DNA from: Bacillota bacterium
Lineage (GTDB): Bacteria; Vulcanimicrobiota; JAMDEM01
Assembly: GCA_023486985.1 (NCBI GenBank)
Contig: JAMDEM010000176.1
Location: 1 to 19,575, forward strand
Length of the DNA stretch: 19,575 nt
Direction: 5' to 3'
Position 1 is the stretch's first letter. Each line of letters opens with the position of its first letter. Under the pieces are notes generated by a model. It was given only the letters and a program-made list of their open reading frames with translations, searched no databases and was not told the DNA's origin. This document shows positions 14,887-19,575 of this stretch, one piece after another. A program made the position numbers and the translations under genes.

Positions 14887-15435
14887 ATGTATATTGCTAT
14901 TGGAATGGTGGAATTTAACAGCATTGCCAAGGGCATTGAAGCATGTGATGCCATGGTTAAAGTTGCAAAGGTTGATCTTATCGAAGCGCACCCCGTCTGT
15001 GCAGGAAAATATATTGTTTATATCACCGGCAATGTTGATGCCGTGAGAACCTCCGTCAACAGGGGGCTTGAGGTGGGGGAGAGAAATATAGTGGATAAAT
15101 TTATCATTCCCAATGTTCATCCCCAGGTCCAGCCGGCTCTTACCTCAAGTTCCCAGGTTGTTAAGTTGAAAGCTCTTGGCTGCATAGAAACTTTTTCCGC
15201 GGCTTCTGCAATTCTTGCGGCTGATGCAGCCGTCAAAGCGGCAAAAGTTGATCTTATTGAAATAAGGCTTGCCAACGGTATGGGCGGTAAATCATTTGTT
15301 ACATTTACGGGCGATGTGGGCGCAGTCCAGTCTGCAACCGGGGCGGGCGTTGCAATGGTTGAAAATGAAGGATTCCTGGTGGAGAGCATTGTTATTCCCT
15401 CTCCCCATGATTATATGGGTAAAGCAATTCTTTAA
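14887..15435 (+). CDS. BMC-T trimeric shell protein with PduT-type pore cysteine
   Basis: 182 residues, two BMC domains in tandem (about 2-90 and 95-180). Trimers occupy facet positions in the shell. Cys38 in HPVCAGKY is at the position where PduT holds a [4Fe-4S] cluster at the pseudo-threefold pore, so this protein is probably the shell conduit for electrons from the PduS encoded just upstream. The second domain includes ALGCIETFSAASAILAADAA and ends VESIVIPSPHDYMG. GGAG lies 8 bases before the ATG. Gaps to both neighbours are short (51 and 17 bases). The cluster is inferred from sequence position only. Confidence 0.93.
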   Translation: MYIAIGMVEFNSIAKGIEACDAMVKVAKVDLIEAHPVCAGKYIVYITGNVDAVRTSVNRGLEVGERNIVDKFIIPNVHPQVQPALTSSSQVVKLKALGCIETFSAASAILAADAAVKAAKVDLIEIRLANGMGGKSFVTFTGDVGAVQSATGAGVAMVENEGFLVESIVIPSPHDYMGKAIL

Positions 15436-15452
15436 ATGAAAGGAAATAAAAG

Positions 15453-15752
15453 ATGATGAAAGAAGCACTGGGAATGATTGAAACCAGAGGTCTTATAGGT
15501 TCAGTTGAAGCTGCTGATGCAATGGTGAAAACCGCAAAAGTCAGGCTCGTCGGCGAGGAAAGAATCGGCGCCGGACTTGTGACTGTGATGGTAAGGGGCG
15601 ATGTGGGCGCAGTCAAGGCGGCCGTCGAGGCTGGAGCCGAGAGAGCGCGCCATGTGGGAGAACTTGTTTCTGTTCATGTAATTCCCAGTCCCCATGAAGA
15701 TGTGGAAACGATTCTTCCGTCTCATGGTAAGCCGCCCAATCATATAATTTGA
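15453..15752 (+). CDS. BMC-H hexameric shell protein, second copy
   Basis: 99 residues with one BMC domain: EALGMIETRGLIGSVEAADA, ERIGAGLVTVMVRGDVGAV and VSVHVIPSPHEDVETILP. It is a paralogue of the BMC-H at 10587. The pore loop is again IGAG, but the flanking residue differs (ER in place of EK), so the pore may have a different charge environment. AAAGGA lies about 9 bases upstream. A second ATG follows at once (15456), so the true start could be one codon later. The tail GKPPNHII is short. Confidence 0.96.
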   Translation: MMKEALGMIETRGLIGSVEAADAMVKTAKVRLVGEERIGAGLVTVMVRGDVGAVKAAVEAGAERARHVGELVSVHVIPSPHEDVETILPSHGKPPNHII

Positions 15753-15770
15753 GAATGAGTAGAAAGTTAT

Positions 15771-15853
15771 CCCATCTTTGCTAAAGAGGTGGCAGGGGGA
15801 GTTAAAAAATTGAATAACCCCACCTAACCTCCCCTTAATTTAAGGGGAGTGAT
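15771..15853. repeat. dispersed intergenic palindromic repeat, copy 2 (opposite strand, modules permuted)
   Basis: The reverse complement matches both modules of the repeat at 5531-5620: ATTTTTTAACTCCCCCT...CCACCTCTTTAGCAAAGA and CTCCCCTTAAATTAAGGGGAG. The order of the two modules is exchanged relative to copy 1, as if cut from a tandem array at different points. It lies between the second BMC-H and rpiB, inside the operon. Confidence 0.7.
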
Positions 15854-15875
15854 ACAGGTTAAGAGGTGAAAAAAG

Positions 15876-16325
15876 TTGAAGGTTATACTTGGAAGCGATC
15901 ACGGCGGATTTGAATTAAAAGAAGACATAAAAAAATATCTGGATGAGCTAGGGATGCAGTCGGTTGATTACGGCGCTTATTCCACTGCTCCGGTTGATTA
16001 TCCCGATATTGCGTTTCTGGTTGCCGAGCAGGTTTCCAAAAATGCCGACAATGTTGGTATAATTCTTGACGGCGCTGGAATTGGAAGCGCCATTACCGCC
16101 AATAAGGTTCCCGGCATCAGGGCGGCTAACTGCCATGACACCTATACGGCAAAAAACAGCCGGGAGCATAATGATGCCAATGTTCTTACCCTGGGCGGAA
16201 GGGTAATTGGAAGCGGCCTGGCAAGAGAAATCGTAAAAGTCTGGCTTAACAGCAGTTTTCTTGGCGATCGTCATGCCCGCCGGGTCGAAAAAATGATGGC
16301 AGTTGAAAAGAAGTTTGTAAAGTAA
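15876..16325 (+). CDS. rpiB: RpiB/LacAB-family sugar-phosphate isomerase with Asp in place of catalytic Cys
   Basis: 149 residues, full length for RpiB, which interconverts ribose-5-phosphate and ribulose-5-phosphate (relatives isomerise allose- or galactose-6-phosphate). Visible marks are SDHGGFELK (8-15), VDYPD, ANKVPGIRAANCHDTYTAK, SREHNDANVLTLGGRVIG and GDRHARRVEKM. In the usual ILICGTGIGM segment this protein has IILDGAGIG, so the catalytic Cys of E. coli-type enzymes (Cys66) is Asp65 and the next Thr is Ala. The fold and phosphate-binding residues remain, so it is probably an active isomerase with altered chemistry or substrate. The start is TTG, with AAGAGGTG 7 bases upstream. Genome surveys report RpiB with DeoC as the signature pair of SPU-type BMC loci. 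Confidence 0.9.
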   Translation: MKVILGSDHGGFELKEDIKKYLDELGMQSVDYGAYSTAPVDYPDIAFLVAEQVSKNADNVGIILDGAGIGSAITANKVPGIRAANCHDTYTAKNSREHNDANVLTLGGRVIGSGLAREIVKVWLNSSFLGDRHARRVEKMMAVEKKFVK

Positions 16326-16440
16326 GCAAAGCTTGTTTTGCGGTATGATACCACGCAACAAGTTGCGTGGCTCCCGGATGCAAAATAAGCAAAGCTTGTT
16401 TTGCGGGACGACATCCCCTGCGGGGATTTTCAATCGCAAA
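16323..16440. repeat. hairpin cluster with a 21-base direct repeat between rpiB and deoC
   Basis: TAAGCAAAGCTTGTTTTGCGG occurs at 16323-16343 and 16386-16406 (period 63); within each copy GCAAAGC-TT-GTTTTGC can pair. Between them lies CCACGCAAC-AA-GTTGCGTGG (16351-16370, perfect), and after them ATCCCC-TGC-GGGGAT (16413-16427). No T-run follows, so this does not look like a simple terminator; it may be a REP-like element or affect mRNA stability between rpiB and deoC. Confidence 0.65.
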
Positions 16441-16461
16441 ATAAAACCGGAGGCTTGAAAT

Positions 16462-17886
16462 ATGGATATAGAAAATCTTGTTGAAAAAATAACCCAGGAG
16501 GTTGTGACAGCTCTTAACAATAAGGGTTCAGCTCAGGCTCCTGTCTCCCGTACTCCTGAATTAACCGCTTCCGGAAGCATTGCGACAGGGGCGGCACTTC
16601 TGGTGCTTTCCGGAGACGAGGAAGATGCTTTTGGTTTTGAAAAATTCTGGAAAAGGGTAAAAAGCTACGGCACAAAAATTATTGTCCTGGCGCCTGATAA
16701 AATTCTGGATTTAATCAAGCCATTGAAGCTTTCAGATGATTTTGAGTTTATTTCACTTGACCGGGGTGCTTTCATTGAAAGATATATTGATAATGTAGAT
16801 TTAGTTGTCTTCCCGGTATATTCTCCCGGAAATCTTTCCAAACTTGCCCTTCTCTTTGATGACTATCCACAGGTGAGGATAGTTTTAAGAGCAAGGGAAA
16901 AGGGGAAGGAGATAATAATTCTCAAGGGCATATCAGGTTTCTGGTCAAGACAGCCGAAAATCGAGGGATACTGGAATGAACTTGTTTCAATGGGAATGAA
17001 AGTCGAAGAGACCGATAAAGATTCTCCGGCTGAAATCAGAAAAATGCCTGAAAAATCAATTCCGGCGGCACGATTCCCCCTTCCTCATGATTGCTCGGCA
17101 AAGAGCGGCGAGTGCAGCGGATGCGGACTCTGCCCGAAGTTTGTTGAAGAAAAAGTTTCTGTGGTGATGGAATCCGGAGCCGACAGGATTTCCTCTTCCC
17201 CCGGCGCGGTTGATTCAGGCAAGGAAGTTGCAAAATATATAGATCATACCCTCCTTAAAGCGGATGCCACAAAAGAAGAAGTTATAAAACTTTGCGATGA
17301 GGCAAAGAAGTTCAGCTTTGCTTCCGTTTGCATAAATCCTTCTTATGTAAGGCTTTCAGCAGAGTGCTTGAGAGGCACGCCTGTTAAGGTATGCACAGTG
17401 ATTGGCTTTCCTCTCGGCGCCACGACATCCGTGACCAAAGCAATGGAAACAAGAGATGCCATTGCCAACGGCGCTGAAGAAATTGACATGGTTATAAATG
17501 TAGGAGCTTTAAAAGCCGGCAATTACGATCTTGTTAAAAAAGATATTGAAGCCGTTGTGCAGGCGTCTGAAGGAAAAATAGTCAAGGTTATCATAGAAGC
17601 GGCGCTTCTCAATGATGAAGAAAAAATTAAAGCCTGTCTTATTTCCCGCGAAGCAGGAGCAGATTTTGTAAAGACTTCCACGGGCTTTGGTCCGGGCGGA
17701 GCCACTGCTCACGATGTTGAGCTGATGAGGCAGACGGTGGGCAAATATATGGGAGTCAAGGCTTCCGGAGGAATAAGGGATTTTGAGACCGCCCAGAAGA
17801 TGATAAAAGCGGGCGCAACCAGGATAGGCGCAAGCGCCAGTGTTGCAATAGTGAAGGGTGAAGGGAAGAAGGGCCAGGGATATTAA
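16462..17886 (+). CDS. deoC: deoxyribose-phosphate aldolase fused to a flavoprotein-like domain and a four-Cys motif
   Basis: 474 residues, about twice the normal DERA length. Residues 2-18 (DIENLVEKITQEVVTAL) are an amphipathic encapsulation helix. Residues 42-185 form a Rossmann-like domain (ALLVLSGDEED, DLVVFPVYSPGNLSKLALLF, LVSMGMKVEE) resembling the protein encoded at 10914-11745. Cys211, 218, 221 and 224 (C-x6-CSGCGLC) could bind a metal or Fe-S cluster. Residues 253-468 are DERA: D342 in EIDMVINVGAL, Schiff-base K404 in DFVKTSTGFGPGG and K433 in VKASGGIRD, all catalytic residues present. It cleaves 2-deoxyribose-5-phosphate to acetaldehyde and glyceraldehyde-3-phosphate, feeding the aldehyde dehydrogenase. 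AACCGGAGG lies about 8 bases before the ATG. It is the last BMC gene; recO starts 3 bases after it. Confidence 0.95.
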   Translation: MDIENLVEKITQEVVTALNNKGSAQAPVSRTPELTASGSIATGAALLVLSGDEEDAFGFEKFWKRVKSYGTKIIVLAPDKILDLIKPLKLSDDFEFISLDRGAFIERYIDNVDLVVFPVYSPGNLSKLALLFDDYPQVRIVLRAREKGKEIIILKGISGFWSRQPKIEGYWNELVSMGMKVEETDKDSPAEIRKMPEKSIPAARFPLPHDCSAKSGECSGCGLCPKFVEEKVSVVMESGADRISSSPGAVDSGKEVAKYIDHTLLKADATKEEVIKLCDEAKKFSFASVCINPSYVRLSAECLRGTPVKVCTVIGFPLGATTSVTKAMETRDAIANGAEEIDMVINVGALKAGNYDLVKKDIEAVVQASEGKIVKVIIEAALLNDEEKIKACLISREAGADFVKTSTGFGPGGATAHDVELMRQTVGKYMGVKASGGIRDFETAQKMIKAGATRIGASASVAIVKGEGKKGQGY

Positions 17887-17889
17887 AGG

Positions 17890-18633
17890 GTGACCCTTTA
17901 TAAGACTGAAGCTATTATTTTAAGGAAAAGACCGCTGGGCGAAGCAGATCAGATTATAACCTTTATTTCTCCCGAGCATGGCAAGTTTGACGCCGTGGCA
18001 AAGGGCATCAGGAAAGTAAAAAGTACATTCTCAGGAAAACTCGAACTGTTCTGCCGCGTACGCCTTCTTGCGGCTGAAGGAAAAAATCTGGATACAATAA
18101 GCCAGGCGGAACTCCTTAATCCCCGCAAAGGAATCAATAAAGATATCGCTCATTTTGCTTATGCCAGCCTGGTTCTTGAGCTTGTCGATCTTTTTACCGA
18201 AGAGGGAGAGAAGAACCGCACTCTTTTTAATCTGCTTGATTTAACCCTTGAAAGCCTTGAAAGAAAAAAGAACCTTAAGCTGGTGCTGATTATTTTCCAG
18301 ATAAAGCTTTTAAGGATTCTTGGCTATATGCCTGAGATAAAAAAGTGCATAATCTGCTCTTCCGCAATATCTCTTTCTTTTTTCAGTCCCTCGGGCGGCG
18401 GTGCGGTTTGTGGTTTATGCAGGGGAAATGTTAAGGATGCAATACCGGCAGGGGAATCAGTTTTTAAAATTATTGACACTTTCAGGAAGCTTCCTTTAAA
18501 TTCATCGCAGAGGGTAAATCTTTCTGCCATGCAGGTTGCAGATACGGAAAAGATTCTGGAAAGGCATGTTAAATACAGGCTTGAACGGGAGATAAAATCG
18601 CTTGTCTTTATCAAAGAGGTGTTAAATAAATGA
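17890..18633 (+). CDS. recO: DNA repair protein RecO
   Basis: 247 residues. RecO loads RecA onto SSB-coated DNA together with RecR. The N-terminal OB fold shows the typical TEAIILRKRPLGEADQIITF and GKFDAVAKGIRK; the helical C-terminal part contains a zinc site with C153, C156, C174 and C177 (CIIC ... CGLC). Length is normal. The start is GTG, 3 bases after the deoC stop, without a strong ribosome site, so it is probably translated by coupling to the BMC operon. Its 3' end overlaps ruvX by 4 bases (ATGA). Confidence 0.95.
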   Translation: MTLYKTEAIILRKRPLGEADQIITFISPEHGKFDAVAKGIRKVKSTFSGKLELFCRVRLLAAEGKNLDTISQAELLNPRKGINKDIAHFAYASLVLELVDLFTEEGEKNRTLFNLLDLTLESLERKKNLKLVLIIFQIKLLRILGYMPEIKKCIICSSAISLSFFSPSGGGAVCGLCRGNVKDAIPAGESVFKIIDTFRKLPLNSSQRVNLSAMQVADTEKILERHVKYRLEREIKSLVFIKEVLNK

Positions 18634-19052
18634 GAATTTTATGCCTTGATTACGGTGAAAAAAGAATAGGAACGGCAGTGAGCGACCCTCTGGGCATTTC
18701 AGCTCAGGGGCTGGGCTTTATTGAAGCCGTGCCTGAAAGCAGGGCGCTTGGAAAAATAAAAGAAATTGCCGGTGAAGTTAATGCCGAAAAGATTGTTGTG
18801 GGGCTGCCTCTTAATATGAACGGAAGCACGGGACCCCGTGCAATGAAAGTTTTGGAATTTGTGGAAAACCTTAAAAAAATTTTTCCTGATGTAGATATAT
18901 TTGATGAAAGACTTACTACCAGACAGGCGGAATCTGCAATGCTGGAAGCAGATTTAAGCCGCCGGAAGCGTAAAAAAATAATTGATAAACTCTCCGCTGT
19001 ATTGATACTTCAAGGCTATCTGGATTCCCGGAGGATGGGAAAGAATGTTTAG
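18630..19052 (+). CDS. ruvX: YqgF/RuvX-family RNase H-like nuclease (putative pre-16S rRNA nuclease)
   Basis: 140 residues, RNase H fold, usual length. Linked to 16S rRNA 5'-end processing and proposed as a Holliday junction resolvase. Motifs seen are LCLDYGEKRIG with Asp7, VVGLPLNMNGSTG, FDERLTTRQAE and a final KKIIDKLSAVLILQGYLD with the last acidic residue. It overlaps recO by 4 bases and mltG by 8 bases, forming a tight housekeeping run. Confidence 0.95.
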   Translation: MRILCLDYGEKRIGTAVSDPLGISAQGLGFIEAVPESRALGKIKEIAGEVNAEKIVVGLPLNMNGSTGPRAMKVLEFVENLKKIFPDVDIFDERLTTRQAESAMLEADLSRRKRKKIIDKLSAVLILQGYLDSRRMGKNV

Positions 19053-19575
19053 AAAAATACTGAAAGTTCTGCTGGTGTTATTTATCCTTATAATAATAGT
19101 TTCCATTCCGGCAGGTTTTTTTGCCTATCAGGTAGTGACTCCGGCGGGAGAAGGAAAAGAGCAGAAATTTATAATTAAGCCAGGAGAAAGCGCTTTGGAA
19201 ATTGCTGAATCACTTAAAGCAAGAAGATTAATCAGGGACTCTTATTCCTTCAGGATTCTTTTAAAAATTACCCATAACGGTTCAAAATTAAAGGCGGGCG
19301 AATATCTTGTCCCGCCTGACATTAATATGATTCAAATTATGGAAAAATTTGTTAAAGGCGATGTGCTTACTTATACCATAACAATTCCTGAAGGGTATAA
19401 AGCTTCTCAGATTGCCAATTTGATGAAAGAAAAAGGTCTCTGGGAAGGCGGGAGCGGCAGGATGGCGGAACGAGAGTTTATGAAGGCGGTGAAGAACAAT
19501 AGAAGCTTTGCCCTATTTGATAAATCCATCCCGGAAAATCTTGAAGGTTATCTTTTCCCGGAAACTTACCACATC
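19045..19575 (+). CDS. mltG: endolytic murein transglycosylase MltG, N-terminal part (runs off the window)
   Basis: 177 codons are present and the gene continues beyond the window. Residues 4-27 form one membrane anchor (ILKVLLVLFILIIIVSIP). A LysM-like N-terminal domain follows (FIIKPGESALEIAESLKARRLI, GEYLVPPDINMIQIMEKF), then TITIPEGYKASQIA and the start of the YceG fold with NLEGYLFPETY. MltG cuts nascent glycan strands at the cell membrane and limits their length. GGAGGATGGG lies about 7 bases before the ATG; the start overlaps ruvX by 8 bases. The adjacency ruvX-mltG is common in bacteria. Confidence 0.93.
   Translation, partial: MFRKILKVLLVLFILIIIVSIPAGFFAYQVVTPAGEGKEQKFIIKPGESALEIAESLKARRLIRDSYSFRILLKITHNGSKLKAGEYLVPPDINMIQIMEKFVKGDVLTYTITIPEGYKASQIANLMKEKGLWEGGSGRMAEREFMKAVKNNRSFALFDKSIPENLEGYLFPETYHI

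Noticed and set aside
16323..16440. CRISPR array
   Set aside because: Only two repeat units, the spacer is itself a palindrome, and no cas genes are present.
15948..16520. A 190-codon minus-strand frame
   Set aside because: It is antisense to rpiB and the hairpin cluster; the repeated peptide in it simply reflects the DNA direct repeat.

Overview
The window looks like a chromosomal segment of an uncultured or little-studied anaerobic Gram-negative bacterium. HldD (ADP-heptose epimerase) implies a heptose-containing LPS. KamD/KamE (B12/PLP aminomutase) and a bacterial microcompartment (BMC) imply a fermentative life. Several genes start with TTG or GTG, each with a clear ribosome binding site upstream. 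I cannot name a phylum from sequence alone.

Layout. (1) 1-1736: the 3' end of an RHS polymorphic-toxin gene with a DUF6973-like C-terminal tip, a probable lipoprotein partner or immunity gene, and a broken second copy of the RHS core. (2) 1782-5525: a class III aminotransferase (minus strand) divergent from hldD (plus strand). Their 5' halves and shared promoter region lie in a 1134-bp exact direct tandem duplication (2534-3667 and 3668-4801), which leaves one intact and one truncated copy of each gene. (3) 5693-8852: kamD and kamE, the two subunits of an adenosylcobalamin- and PLP-dependent lysine 5,6-aminomutase-type enzyme, separated by a 251-bp palindromic element and a gene for a secreted Pro/Gly-rich protein. 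(4) 8849-9751: era. (5) 9880-17886: a BMC operon: pduL, BMC-H, a flavoprotein-like protein (frameshifted), CoA-acylating aldehyde dehydrogenase, pduS, BMC-T, BMC-H, rpiB and an N-terminally extended deoC. (6) 17890-19575: recO, ruvX and the start of mltG.

How the BMC genes would work together (inference from families): deoxyribose-phosphate aldolase (DeoC) cleaves 2-deoxyribose-5-phosphate to glyceraldehyde-3-phosphate and acetaldehyde. The aldehyde dehydrogenase turns acetaldehyde into acetyl-CoA and NADH. PduL recycles CoA by making acetyl-phosphate. PduS, with a BMC-T protein that has a Cys at the PduT cluster position, could pass NADH electrons through the shell. This is the sugar-phosphate-utilising (SPU) type of BMC, known from genome surveys but little studied biochemically. 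Notable here: four cargo proteins share an N-terminal amphipathic helix that looks like an encapsulation peptide; DeoC carries an extra flavoprotein-like domain and a four-Cys motif; RpiB has Asp in place of the usual catalytic Cys; no pentameric vertex gene (BMC-P) and no alcohol dehydrogenase are present; and the whole operon sits between era and recO, which are neighbours in many bacteria.

Most intergenic gaps hold palindromic or dispersed repeats. I found no tRNA, rRNA, CRISPR array or insertion sequence with a transposase.
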